Shown here one piece after another: positions 17,658 through 26,152 of a stretch of DNA of 64,000 bases. Position numbers and translations under genes: made by a program. The stretch covers positions 62,001 to 126,000 of the forward strand of contig NZ_RJWA01000009.1 in NCBI RefSeq assembly GCF_003762835.1. Direction: 5' to 3'. How positions within the stretch are numbered: the first letter of the stretch is position 1; every line of letters starts with the position of its first letter. This DNA is from Micromonospora sp. HM5-17 (lineage in GTDB: Bacteria; Actinomycetota; Actinomycetes; Mycobacteriales; Micromonosporaceae). The notes beneath the pieces were generated by a model. That model ran no database searches, was not told the DNA's origin, and saw only the letters and a program-made list of their open reading frames with translations.

Positions 17658-18650
17658 TCAGGAGGAGGCGGCCAGCAGGCTGTCGGCGATGACCTCGAGC
17701 CCGGCCCGGTCCACTCCCTCGGCGAGCAGCGGCAGCCGGACCAGCGGCAGACCCAGCTCGACCAGGTCGGCCCGGAGGGACTCCTCGAGGTTACGGCGGA
17801 TGGCCTGGTCGCGGGCCTCGGCGTGAAGCCCGGCGATGGTCGCCCGATCGGTCGGGAGCCCGACCGCGGCCAGGCCCCGGCGGAGTTCGGCCTGGGTGAC
17901 CATGCCGGCGAGCAGCGGCGGGCGGGTCGCGTTCAGGATCAGGCGGCCGACCGGGATGCCCAGCTTGCCGAGCTCGGCGATCGCGTCGATCGTCTCCTGG
18001 ACCGGCATCTCCTCCAGCAGCGTCACCAGGTGTACGGCGGTCATCGGCGAGCGGAGCAGCGCCGCGACCCCCTCGCTCTGGGTCTTGATCGGCCCGACCT
18101 TGGCGAGCCGGGCGGTCTCGGCGGTGACGTTGAGGAACGGCCCGATCCGACCGGTCGGCGGGGCGTCCAGCACCACCGCGTCGTACACCCGGCGTTGGTT
18201 CACCGTCCGGGTGGTGGCCTCCTTGACCTTGCCGGTGAGCAGGACGTCGCGCAGGCCGGGGGCGATGGTGGTGGCGAAGTCGATCGCACCGAGCTTGCGC
18301 AGTGCCCGGCCGGCGGCGCCGAGCTTGTAGAACATGTCCAGGTATTCGAGGAGTGCCTCCTCGGGGTCCACCGCCAGCGCCCGGACCTCGCCGCCGCCCC
18401 GCGCCGTGGCGATCGTCCGTTCCTCGTACGGCAGCGGATCAGTGCCGAAGAGCTGGGCGATCCCCTGCCGGCCCTCGACCTCGACCAGGAGGGTACGTCG
18501 GCCGTTACGAGCGAGCGCGAGCGCCAGCGCGGCGGCCACCGTGGTCTTGCCGGTCCCGCCCTTGCCGGTGATCACGTGCAGCCGGGCGGGCCAGGTGTTG
18601 CCGGCCCGATCGGCGGCGGCCGGCTCGCCCGGCTCCTTGCTCGCGCGCAC
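17658..18650 (-). CDS. ArsA/Get3-like ATPase (second of pair)
   Basis: A 330-residue partner of the downstream ArsA-like protein. Walker A is GKGGTGKTT at residues 29-37; the DNA for VVLDAPPTGRIGPFLNV gives the switch II region. Sequence differs clearly from its neighbour, so the two probably work as a heteromer rather than as recent duplicates. The reading frame is open to 19064, but that part is Arg-rich antisense of another gene; GTG 18650 sits 6 nt after TACCCT and just before the first strand. It lies 172 bp upstream of the other ATPase gene. Confidence 0.92.
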   Translation of the reverse strand: MRASKEPGEPAAADRAGNTWPARLHVITGKGGTGKTTVAAALALALARNGRRTLLVEVEGRQGIAQLFGTDPLPYEERTIATARGGGEVRALAVDPEEALLEYLDMFYKLGAAGRALRKLGAIDFATTIAPGLRDVLLTGKVKEATTRTVNQRRVYDAVVLDAPPTGRIGPFLNVTAETARLAKVGPIKTQSEGVAALLRSPMTAVHLVTLLEEMPVQETIDAIAELGKLGIPVGRLILNATRPPLLAGMVTQAELRRGLAAVGLPTDRATIAGLHAEARDQAIRRNLEESLRADLVELGLPLVRLPLLAEGVDRAGLEVIADSLLAASS

Positions 18651-18656
18651 CCTCTG

Positions 18657-18662
18657 AGGGTA
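18657..18662 (-). promoter_or_regulatory. Leaderless-type -10 box (ArsA-like 2)
   Basis: TACCCT, 6 nt before GTG 18650 on the minus strand. The hairpin-like CCCTCAGAGGG overlaps it. Confidence 0.5.
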
Positions 18663-18676
18663 GCCAGCCGGGCTGG

Positions 18677-19900
18677 TCAGATCACGTCGCAGACCCACCA
18701 ACCGGTCTTCTCGACCACGATGAACCGGAGCTGCTGCTCCGTCGTTCGTTCGTCCGCCGTCAGCACGGTGAGCGTGGTGGAGACGACGGCCCGCTCGGCG
18801 TCCTGCTCGTCCAGTTGGGGCTGCGTCCACCGGAAGCGCGGATCGGCGTACGTCTCCGCGTAGTCGGCCACCTCCTGGATCTTGCTCTCGATCCGTTCGG
18901 TGTCGCGGGCCTCCGAGCAGACCAGGCTGGCCGCCTTCTCGGCGTTCTGTTCGGTGTACACCGCCTTCAGGAAGCCGTCGACCGCGGCCACCGGGTCGGC
19001 GGCGCCCTCGCCGGCGTCGAGGTTGCGTACCACCAGGAAGGCGGAGACGCCACCGGCGAGGCACAACAGCAGGGTCACGGCGAGGACGACCGACGCGACG
19101 AGCACGGCGCGTCGTCTCCGAGGCGGCACCGGTACCGACCCGACCGGTGGCGGGCCGGGGAGAGCCGGATGGGGCGGACCGAACTGACCGGGAGGGAGCT
19201 GGTGTGGCGACACCTGGCCGGGGGGTGGCTGGTGGGGCGGTGCGGCGTACCCGGGGGGAAGAGGGGTCGTCGCAGCCGGTCCGGAGACCGGGGCCCTCAC
19301 CTCCGCGCCGGCGGGTACGGTCGGCGCCGGGTCAGGAGGCCGGGGCGGCTCTACCGGTGCCGGCTCCGCGGGTACGGCCGCAGCGGCGGCACTCCCGTCG
19401 GCCGGGATGCCCGGGTCTGGCCGGACGGCGGACTCCGTCGCTCCTGCCGGCGACGTGCCGTCCGTGGGGTCCGGGCCGCCGGCCGGGGCAGCGTCGCCCG
19501 CGGCGTCGGCCGTGGTCGCCGGGTCTGCCGAGCGCGCCCCGGGGTCCGTGGCGGTCGCGGCGTTGTCGGGCGCGGTCGCCGCGGCCTCCGCACCGCTTGC
19601 GGCCTCGGGCTCCGCATCCGTGGCCTCGGGCTCCGCGCCGCTCGCGGTCTCGGGCGCCGTTCCGCCCTCGCCGCCCGTCGCCGTCCCCGCGTCCTCTCGG
19701 TCGGCCTTCGGCTCCGCTGCTCCGGTCTCGGCACCGTCCGGAAGCGCCGTGTCGCTCTCGGCACGGTCCGGCTCCGCGTCCGTTGCCGGGTCGGATCGGG
19801 ATCCGTCCGGTCCGCTCCGCGGCCCCGGGACCGCCGGAGTCGGGGCGGTGTCGGGTTGGGTCCCGGCCGCCGCCTCGTCGCCCTTGGGCGGTTGTGTCAT
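18677..19900 (-). CDS. Pro/Ala/Asp-rich membrane protein with C-terminal extracytoplasmic domain
   Basis: 407 residues. Residues 1-265 are a low-complexity acidic, Pro/Ala/Thr-rich cytoplasmic tail, ending in a PPGQ/PPHQ-rich stretch and PPRRRR. One membrane helix follows (AVLVASVVLAVTLLLCLAGG), then a domain of about 115 residues with two cysteines (SLVCSEARDTERIESK ... WWVCDVI) that looks NTF2-like. The gene at 60531 has the same plan. ATG 19900 is preferred over ATG 19912 because GGGGGA lies 5 nt before it. It lies 26 bp upstream of the second ArsA-like gene. Function unknown. Confidence 0.75.
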   Translation of the reverse strand: MTQPPKGDEAAAGTQPDTAPTPAVPGPRSGPDGSRSDPATDAEPDRAESDTALPDGAETGAAEPKADREDAGTATGGEGGTAPETASGAEPEATDAEPEAASGAEAAATAPDNAATATDPGARSADPATTADAAGDAAPAGGPDPTDGTSPAGATESAVRPDPGIPADGSAAAAAVPAEPAPVEPPRPPDPAPTVPAGAEVRAPVSGPAATTPLPPGYAAPPHQPPPGQVSPHQLPPGQFGPPHPALPGPPPVGSVPVPPRRRRAVLVASVVLAVTLLLCLAGGVSAFLVVRNLDAGEGAADPVAAVDGFLKAVYTEQNAEKAASLVCSEARDTERIESKIQEVADYAETYADPRFRWTQPQLDEQDAERAVVSTTLTVLTADERTTEQQLRFIVVEKTGWWVCDVI

Positions 19901-20165
19901 GGTGTCCCCCATCCCGGACAGACGTGACTGCGGTGGTGGAACCCGGCCGACCGGCGGGCCGCCCGGGGCTGGCGTGCCTGCTGAGTGTGGCGGAAGAGCA
20001 TAGTGGGGCCGACGCGGCCAGAGTAACCTGCCGCCGCGAGCCCGTCGGGGCACCGGGCCGGTCGGACGACACCACCGGTGGCCCCGCCGGGAGGCCCACG
20101 TCAACCCGCCGGCCCAGCCCGTAGGCTGTCGCCGACGAAGCCCGAGACCGAGGAGATCTCTAGCC

Positions 20166-20321
20166 ATGCAGAAGTGGGAGTACGCCACGGTGCCACTGCT
20201 GGTGCACGCGACCAAGCAGATCCTCGACAACTGGGGTGAGGACGGCTGGGAGCTGGTGGCCGTGGTGCCCGGACCGAACCCGGAGCAGCTTGTCGCCTAC
20301 CTCAAGCGGGCCAAGTCGTGA
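20166..20321 (+). CDS. Small DUF4177-type protein
   Basis: A 51-residue protein (MQKWEYATVPLLVHATKQIL, then NWGEDGWELVAVVPGP) with the W-E-Y...GWELV pattern of DUF4177 proteins. ATG 20166 follows GAGGAG by a good distance, and the stop overlaps the RidA start (GTGA at 20318-20321), so translation is coupled. A comparable small gene sits in the same place next to the RidA gene in mycobacteria. Function unknown. Confidence 0.88.
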   Translation: MQKWEYATVPLLVHATKQILDNWGEDGWELVAVVPGPNPEQLVAYLKRAKS

Positions 20322-20779
20322 CCACGGGTCCGCACGGCAAACTCGCCGAACTGGGGTTGACCCTGCCCGAGGTCGTGCCGCCGCTGGCCGCGTACGTGCC
20401 CGCCGTGCAGTCCGGGCGCCTGGTGTACGTCTCCGGCCAGCTGCCGATGGTGGACGGCAAGCTCCTGGCCACCGGCAAGGTCGGGGCGGGGATCTCCGCC
20501 GAGCAGGCGAAGGACCTGGCCGCCCGGTGCGCCCTCAACGCGCTGGCCGCGATCGACGCCCTGGTGGGGCTGGAGAGCGTGGTGAAGATCGTCAAGGTGA
20601 CCGGGTTCGTGGCCTCGGCGGAGGGGTTCACCGGGCAGCCGGGCGTGGTGAACGGCGCCTCCGAGCTCTTCGGGACCGTCTTCGGCGAGGCGGGACGGCA
20701 CGCCCGTAGCGCGGTCGGGGTCGCCGAACTGCCCCTCGGCGCACCGGTCGAGATCGAGGTCATCGTCGAGGTGGCCTGA
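20318..20779 (+). CDS. RidA family protein (YjgF/UK114)
   Basis: A 153-residue single-domain RidA-type protein. The fold signature ends in ARSAVGVAELPLGAPVEIE, where R130 corresponds to the arginine used by enamine/imine deaminases of the family. Family members detoxify reactive enamines released by PLP enzymes; the exact substrate is unclear, as this subgroup differs from canonical RidA. GTG 20318 overlaps the upstream stop. The MBL-fold gene follows after 40 bp, matching the Rv3678c-Rv3677c pair. Confidence 0.92.
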   Translation: MTTGPHGKLAELGLTLPEVVPPLAAYVPAVQSGRLVYVSGQLPMVDGKLLATGKVGAGISAEQAKDLAARCALNALAAIDALVGLESVVKIVKVTGFVASAEGFTGQPGVVNGASELFGTVFGEAGRHARSAVGVAELPLGAPVEIEVIVEVA

Positions 20780-20806
20780 GCCCGGGCCGCTGTCAGGTGC
20801 CGGTCG

Positions 20807-20812
20807 TACCAT
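20807..20812 (+). promoter_or_regulatory. Leaderless-type -10 box (MBL-fold gene)
   Basis: TACCAT, 7 nt before ATG 20820, without a Shine-Dalgarno between. It suggests an internal promoter within the operon. Confidence 0.5.
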
Positions 20813-20819
20813 CTCAGCC

Positions 20820-21641
20820 ATGACCGGGCATGTGACCGCGCCGGCGGCGGCCCTGGCCGACCAGCTCCCGAGCTGGGTGACGCTGGTCCGGGCCCCCAAC
20901 CCGGGTCCGATGACCCTGGAGGGCACCAACACCTGGGTGCTGGGGGTCCCGGGCGCGGCCGGAGTGGTGGTCGTCGATCCCGGCCCGCTCGACGAGGCAC
21001 ACCTGGCGGCGGTGGCGGCACGGGGGCCGGTCGCCGGGGTGCTGCTGACCCACGGCCACCCCGACCACGCCGAGGGGCTGGACCGGTTCCTGGCGTTGAC
21101 CGGCGCGGAACGGCTCGTCGTCGGCCCCGACCGGTCCGCGGTCGAGGTCGCGGGCCTGACGGTCCGACCGCTGGTCACCCCGGGCCACACCGCCGACTCG
21201 CTCTGCTTTCTGATCGAGGCGAACGGCGAGCGGGCGGTCTGCACCGGGGACACGATCCTCGGCCGGGGCACCACCGTGGTCGCCCACCCCGACGGCGACC
21301 TCGGGGACTATCTCGACAGCCTGACCACGCTGACGACGTACGACCGGATTCCGGCGCTGCCGGGGCACGGCCCGGCGCTGGCCGACTGCGGCGCCGCGGC
21401 ACGGTTCTACCTGGCGCACCGACGGGCCCGGCTCGACCAGGTCCGGCAGGCGGTGGCGGCCGGGGCGAGCACCCCCGCCGAGGTCGTGGCGGCGGTCTAC
21501 GCGGACGTCGACCCCGTGCTCTGGCCGGCGGCCGAGTGGTCGGTCCGGGCCCAGCTCGCCTATCTCGAGCGGGAGCGGCGTGAAACCAGTCACCCGAACC
21601 GGGAATCTGGCCCGGGGGCCGGTGGGTTGGACCCAGCGTGA
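20820..21641 (+). CDS. Metallo-beta-lactamase-fold hydrolase
   Basis: A 273-residue soluble MBL-fold protein. The zinc motif HxHxDH is THGHPDHAEG (H78, H80, D82, H83); TPGHTADS and CTGDTILG supply further ligands. A C-terminal winged-helix-like region (LAHRRARLDQVRQAVAAGA, then VLWPAAEWSVRAQLAYLE) matches the LACTB2/Rv3677c type, some of whose members are nucleases. The stop overlaps the start of the giant cyclase gene by GTGA, so the two are translationally coupled. Confidence 0.93.
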   Translation: MTGHVTAPAAALADQLPSWVTLVRAPNPGPMTLEGTNTWVLGVPGAAGVVVVDPGPLDEAHLAAVAARGPVAGVLLTHGHPDHAEGLDRFLALTGAERLVVGPDRSAVEVAGLTVRPLVTPGHTADSLCFLIEANGERAVCTGDTILGRGTTVVAHPDGDLGDYLDSLTTLTTYDRIPALPGHGPALADCGAAARFYLAHRRARLDQVRQAVAAGASTPAEVVAAVYADVDPVLWPAAEWSVRAQLAYLERERRETSHPNRESGPGAGGLDPA

Positions 21642-24600
21642 CCTGCCCGGTGTGTGGAACCGTCGCCGTACCCGGTGCGCGGTTCTGCCACAACTGCGGA
21701 GTCGCGCTCCCCGCCGCCGCCACCCTTCCGGAGGCGGAGCGGCGGGTGGTAACGGTCCTTTTCGGCGATCTGTCTGATTTTACCTCCTGGTCCGAGGACC
21801 TGGACCCGGAACGGGTCAGCGCGGTCACCGACCGGGTCCTCGCCGCGCTCGCCGGCGCCGTCAAGACCTTCGGCGGCCACGTCGACAAGTTGACCGGCGA
21901 CGGGATCATGGCCGTCTTCGGCGCCCCGGTCGCCCACGAGGACGACGCCGAGCGGGCGGTCCGGGCCGCGCTGTCGATGCAGCGCGCGGTGCGGCGGGTC
22001 CTCGACGACGAGCGGGGCGGCGGCGCCCCACTCGGGCTGCGGGTCGGGCTCAACACCGGCGACGTCGTCGCCGGCATCCAGGCCTCCATCGAGTACACCG
22101 TCATCGGCGACACCGTGAACACCGCCGCGCGGCTGGCCGACGCCGCCGCCGTCGGCGCGGTCTACGCCGGCGCCCGGACCGCGGCGGCGACCCGGCGGGT
22201 CGCCTCCTGGCGGCAGCTCCGCCCGCTACGGCTCAAGGGCAAGCGGGAGCCGGTCGAGGCGTACGAGCTGCTGGGTCTGCTGGACGCCCCGGGCACCCGC
22301 TCCGGCCTCGGTGACGAGGCGCCGTTCGTCGGTCGGGAAACCGAGATCGGCCGGATCGCCGGCCGGCTCGCCGAGGTCATCGACCAGGGCCAGCCCCGGG
22401 TGCTGCTGATGACCGCCGAGGCGGGGATCGGCAAGAGCCGGTTCGCCGCCGAGGTCGAGCGACTGGCCGCCGGCTACGAGGTCGGCGCCGGCCGGTACGC
22501 GACCCACACCGGTGCCCGGGTCCTCTCGGTGAAGTGCGCCGCGTTCGGGGAGCGGCGCCGGCTCGCCCCGCTGGCCGACCTGGTCCGCGCCGCGGTGGGT
22601 CTGCCCGACGGCCCGGCCAGCGCGCTCACCCGGCCGGTGGTCGAGGAGCGGCTGCGCCGGCTCGGCCAGCGGCTCGCCCGGCACCGGCCTGACCCGCCGC
22701 CGGTCGCCGTCGACCTGCTGCTGGCCCTGCTCGGTTACGCCGAGCTGCCCCCGGCCACCGGCACCGTGCCGGCCGGCCCGGCCGAGTGGTCGGCCAACGA
22801 GGCCGCCCCGGCCGCCGACGCGATCCCCGGCGCCGTCGCCGAGCTGCTCAGCGCGCTCGCGGCGGAGACACCGCTGACCGTGATCGTCGACGACCTGCAC
22901 AACGCCACCCCGGAGACCGTGGACGCGCTCGGGGTGACGCTTTCCCGGCTCACCGGGCCGGTGCTGGTGCTGCTGCTCGGCCGGCCCGAGCTGGTCCGGG
23001 CGGCCGGCGCGCTGACCCGGGTCGCCGACGCCGAGGTGCACGCGCTGCCGCCGTTGCGCGGTGCCGACGCGGCCCGGCTGCTCACCGCGTACCTCGGCGG
23101 TGGACGGCTGCCCCAGGCCGACGTGGACCGGCTGCTCGCCACCGCCCAGGGCAACCCGTTCTACCTCGCCGAGCTGGTCACCCTGCTGATGGAGCGGGGA
23201 GCGCTCACCACCGTGCTGGAGCCGTCCCGCCCGGTCGACCCGACGAGGTCCGGGCTGCCGGGGGCGACCCCCCGACCGTCGACCGGGTCGGGCCGCCGAC
23301 CGGGCGGCGCGGAGGCCGGGACGCCGGGGGTCGGTCCGGGGCCCGGCACGCCCTGGCGGCTGGTGCCCGGCTCGCTCGGCAGCCGGCTGCTTTCCCGGGA
23401 CCTCGCCGCGGTGCTGGCGGCCCGGATCGACGCGCTGCCTCCCGACGCCCGGGCCGCACTGCGGGACGCGGCGGTGGTGGGGGACACGGTGCCGGCCGGG
23501 GCGTTGGAGATGCTGCGGGAACGCCGGGCCGGCCGGGAGGGCCGGCCGGCCGCGGTCGTCGCGGTAGAACTCGAACGTGCCGTGGAGGAGCTGCTCCAGC
23601 GGCGCATGCTGCACCGCAACCGGGACGGCTACCTCTTCGCCACCCCGCTGATGCGGGAGGCGGCGTACGCCGGGATCGGTAAGGCCGACCTCGCCGATCG
23701 ACACGCCGCCCTCGCCGAGTGGGCGGCGCCGGACACCGCCGGCCAGTCCGACCGGAACGGTCAGCTCGGCGCGGGGCCGGCCAGGATGTCCGAGCCGGAC
23801 CGGGACGCCTTCATCGCCGAGCACGCCGAGCGCGCCGCCGCGCTCGCCGACGAGATCAACCTGCCCTCCGACGCGCCGGCCCGGCGGATCGGACCGGTTG
23901 GGGTGGCGGCGCTCACCCGCTCCGCCCGCCGGGCCCTCGCCGCCGGTGAGCCGGCGCTCGCCGTCGAGTACGCCGAGCGGGCTGCCCGGCTCGCCGGTGA
24001 CGTGGTGCCCGGCGACGCCCGGCTGGTGCACGCCCGGGCGCTGCTCCAGGTGGGGCGGCCCGCCGACGCGCTCGCCCTGGCCGAGAAGATCTGCGTCGAC
24101 GCCGGGGACGACGTCGCCGTACGCGCCGGGGCACTGCTGGTGCTCGGTCAGGCGTACCAGGCGCAGGGCAACCAGGCCCAGGCGGTGGACGCGTGGCAGG
24201 AGGCGCTGCGGGTGGCGACCGAGGCCGAGCTCCCCGGTCCCCGGGCCTCGGCGATGCGCCGGCTGGGGATGGTGGACTTCGTCGCCGGCCGGTTGAGCCA
24301 GGCGAGCAGCCGGTTCGCCGGGGCGTACCAGGTCAACCTCGCCGCCAACGACCCGCGCGGCCAGGCCTGGTCGTTGCAGAACCTGGCCTGGGTGACCACC
24401 ACCCGGGGCGACTTCGCCGGCACGGACGCCGTACTCGACCGGGCGAGCCAGCTCTTCGCCGAGATCGACGACCCGGTGGGTGAGGCGTGGGTTCGTGGCA
24501 CCAGCGCCTTCGCCCGGCTCCTCGCCGGTCAGCTCGGCGAGGCCCGCCGGCTGGCCCGGGTCTTCCTGCCGTTCGGCGAGCGGGTCGGGGAGGCGTGGGC

Positions 24601-25630
24601 GGTGGGCACGCTCCGGGCGGTCGAGGCGTTCGCCGCCGCCGAGCTGGGCGAGCTGGCCGAGGCCGACCGGGAGGCGCGGCGGGCGTACCGGGACTTCGCC
24701 GCGGTCTCGGACGACTGGGGGCGCGGCTTCGCACTGGTCGTCCGGGGGGCGGTGGCGCGCGGGCTGGGCGAGCCGGAGCACGCCACCGACCTGCTGACCG
24801 ACGCCCTCGGGTACGCCCGGCGGACCTCGCATCCGCTGCTCACCGGGTTGGCCGGCACGCTGCGTGGGCTGGTGGCGCTGGAGCGGGGGGACCCGGCCGC
24901 GGCCGCCCGGGACGCCGAGGCCGTGTTGGCGGCCGTGGAGTCCCAGACCCCGCTGGTGTTGGTGCAGCTCGGCCCGCAGCTGCTGCTCGCCGCGAGCCGG
25001 CTGGCCGAGGGGAACGCGTCGGACGCGGTACGTCTGCTCGACCCGATCGTCGCGGCCGACGCGCCACCGTCGGTGCTCTTCTCCCGCCGCCATGCCCTGG
25101 CGCGGTACGCCGCCGCGCTGCTGGCCGACGGGCAGGTGGCGGCGGCACTGGAGTGGGCCCGGCGGGCGCTCGAGGCCCCCGGGGAGGACATTCGCAGCCG
25201 GGTGATCGCCACGGAGGTGCTTGCCGAGGCGTTGGCCGCCGCCAGGCAGCCGGTGGAGGCCTGTGCCGCGGCCCAGGAGGCGGTCCGGTTGGCGTACGCG
25301 ACGCAGCAGATCAGCGAGCGGGCCGGCGCGGAGCGGCTGCGGGTCCGGCTCGCCGCCGGGGCGCCGCCGGAAACCGAGGCACTGGTTGGGGACGGTGCGC
25401 GGCCGGAGGGTGCGGTCGGGGTGCCTGGCGAGGCGTCGGCGTCGGCCGAGGGGGTCGACGCCGACGGGTTGACGTCGGGCTCGGGTGAGCCGGGCGGAGC
25501 GGTGATTGTCCGGCAGCGTTCCGGTGCGGTGGAGCCGCGGCGCGGCGTGCTGGACGAGGTGCGGGCCGCCGGTGGTACGGGCTCGTTCGAGCTGGGGGAT
25601 TCCGCGCAGCCCGGTCAGGCGCTAGCCTGA
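21638..25630 (+). CDS. Class III nucleotide cyclase with AAA ATPase and TPR sensor
   Basis: A 1330-residue multidomain signalling protein. A zinc ribbon (C3, C6, C17, C20) opens it. A class III cyclase domain (about 35-215) has metal aspartates D44 and D88 (FGDLSDF, TGDGIMAVFG), K84 and the YTVIGDTVNTAARL transition-state region; a Thr stands where many adenylyl cyclases have the adenine-selecting Asp. A STAND/AAA module follows, with Walker A AEAGIGKSRF near 260-268 and VIVDDLHNATPE as Walker B, then TPR-like repeats from about 770 to 1250 and a disordered tail. It probably makes cAMP in response to a protein or ligand signal. GTG 21638 overlaps the MBL stop. Confidence 0.92.
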   Translation: MTCPVCGTVAVPGARFCHNCGVALPAAATLPEAERRVVTVLFGDLSDFTSWSEDLDPERVSAVTDRVLAALAGAVKTFGGHVDKLTGDGIMAVFGAPVAHEDDAERAVRAALSMQRAVRRVLDDERGGGAPLGLRVGLNTGDVVAGIQASIEYTVIGDTVNTAARLADAAAVGAVYAGARTAAATRRVASWRQLRPLRLKGKREPVEAYELLGLLDAPGTRSGLGDEAPFVGRETEIGRIAGRLAEVIDQGQPRVLLMTAEAGIGKSRFAAEVERLAAGYEVGAGRYATHTGARVLSVKCAAFGERRRLAPLADLVRAAVGLPDGPASALTRPVVEERLRRLGQRLARHRPDPPPVAVDLLLALLGYAELPPATGTVPAGPAEWSANEAAPAADAIPGAVAELLSALAAETPLTVIVDDLHNATPETVDALGVTLSRLTGPVLVLLLGRPELVRAAGALTRVADAEVHALPPLRGADAARLLTAYLGGGRLPQADVDRLLATAQGNPFYLAELVTLLMERGALTTVLEPSRPVDPTRSGLPGATPRPSTGSGRRPGGAEAGTPGVGPGPGTPWRLVPGSLGSRLLSRDLAAVLAARIDALPPDARAALRDAAVVGDTVPAGALEMLRERRAGREGRPAAVVAVELERAVEELLQRRMLHRNRDGYLFATPLMREAAYAGIGKADLADRHAALAEWAAPDTAGQSDRNGQLGAGPARMSEPDRDAFIAEHAERAAALADEINLPSDAPARRIGPVGVAALTRSARRALAAGEPALAVEYAERAARLAGDVVPGDARLVHARALLQVGRPADALALAEKICVDAGDDVAVRAGALLVLGQAYQAQGNQAQAVDAWQEALRVATEAELPGPRASAMRRLGMVDFVAGRLSQASSRFAGAYQVNLAANDPRGQAWSLQNLAWVTTTRGDFAGTDAVLDRASQLFAEIDDPVGEAWVRGTSAFARLLAGQLGEARRLARVFLPFGERVGEAWAVGTLRAVEAFAAAELGELAEADREARRAYRDFAAVSDDWGRGFALVVRGAVARGLGEPEHATDLLTDALGYARRTSHPLLTGLAGTLRGLVALERGDPAAAARDAEAVLAAVESQTPLVLVQLGPQLLLAASRLAEGNASDAVRLLDPIVAADAPPSVLFSRRHALARYAAALLADGQVAAALEWARRALEAPGEDIRSRVIATEVLAEALAAARQPVEACAAAQEAVRLAYATQQISERAGAERLRVRLAAGAPPETEALVGDGARPEGAVGVPGEASASAEGVDADGLTSGSGEPGGAVIVRQRSGAVEPRRGVLDEVRAAGGTGSFELGDSAQPGQALA

Positions 25631-25677
25631 ATCTCTTCCGTCCATAGCGGACGGGGCCGGCTCGGAGGATCCGCCCC

Positions 25678-26130
25678 ATGAAACTGCCCCGCACGGTCGC
25701 CGCCTGGACGATCGCGGTCTTCGGCGGGTTGGCCCTGCTGCTCGGCGCCGTGGGCCTGATCAGTCCGGAGGCCGTGCTGGGGATGCTCGGCTTCGAGGTC
25801 CTCGCGCCGGACGAGCGGGCGGTCGGGGACTACACCAGGACCTTCGTGATCGCGTCGTCGATGGCCTCGTTCAACATGGGGGTCTACTACCTCCTCGCCG
25901 CGGCCACGGAGTGGCGACCGTTCTTCCGGTTCACCGTGGTTTTCCGGCTGGTCACCTTCGCCGTCTTCACCACCGCGGTGCTGACCGGGGTGGCGCCGGC
26001 GGGGTTCTTCGGCGTGGCGCTCTGGGAGGGGCTCGGGGCCGTCGCCACCGGGGTCGGGTTGTGGCTCGACCGGCGTCGAAATGGCAACCAGCCGGTAACA
26101 GCCAGCGGTGCGGGGGGTCGAACCGTCTGA
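25678..26130 (+). CDS. Four-helix hypothetical membrane protein
   Basis: 150 residues with four predicted membrane helices (starting AAWTIAVFGGLALLLGAV, SMASFNMGVYYLLAAA, FRLVTFAVFTTAVL and FGVALWEGLGAVATGV) and a short cytoplasmic tail ending GAGGRTV. ATG 25678 follows CGGAGGATC. No functional motif is visible. It lies 47 bp after the cyclase gene, and its 3' end contains the promoter box and open frame of the following kinase gene. Confidence 0.75.
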   Translation: MKLPRTVAAWTIAVFGGLALLLGAVGLISPEAVLGMLGFEVLAPDERAVGDYTRTFVIASSMASFNMGVYYLLAAATEWRPFFRFTVVFRLVTFAVFTTAVLTGVAPAGFFGVALWEGLGAVATGVGLWLDRRRNGNQPVTASGAGGRTV

Positions 26131-26139
26131 GGTCTTCGG

Positions 26140-26145
26140 TATTTT
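26140..26145 (+). promoter_or_regulatory. Leaderless-type -10 box (kinase gene)
   Basis: TATTTT, 7 nt before GTG 26153; no Shine-Dalgarno between. It supports 26153 rather than the upstream in-frame GTG 26108. Confidence 0.55.
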
Positions 26146-26152
26146 CGATGCT

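Noticed and set aside
18651-19064. Upstream extension of the second ArsA-like gene
   Set aside because: It is the opposite-frame shadow of the Pro-rich membrane protein. The P-loop protein starts naturally at GTG 18650.
22226-25093. 955-codon frame antisense to the cyclase
   Set aside because: An open antisense frame caused by high GC; Arg/Gly/Pro/Leu-biased, with no domains.
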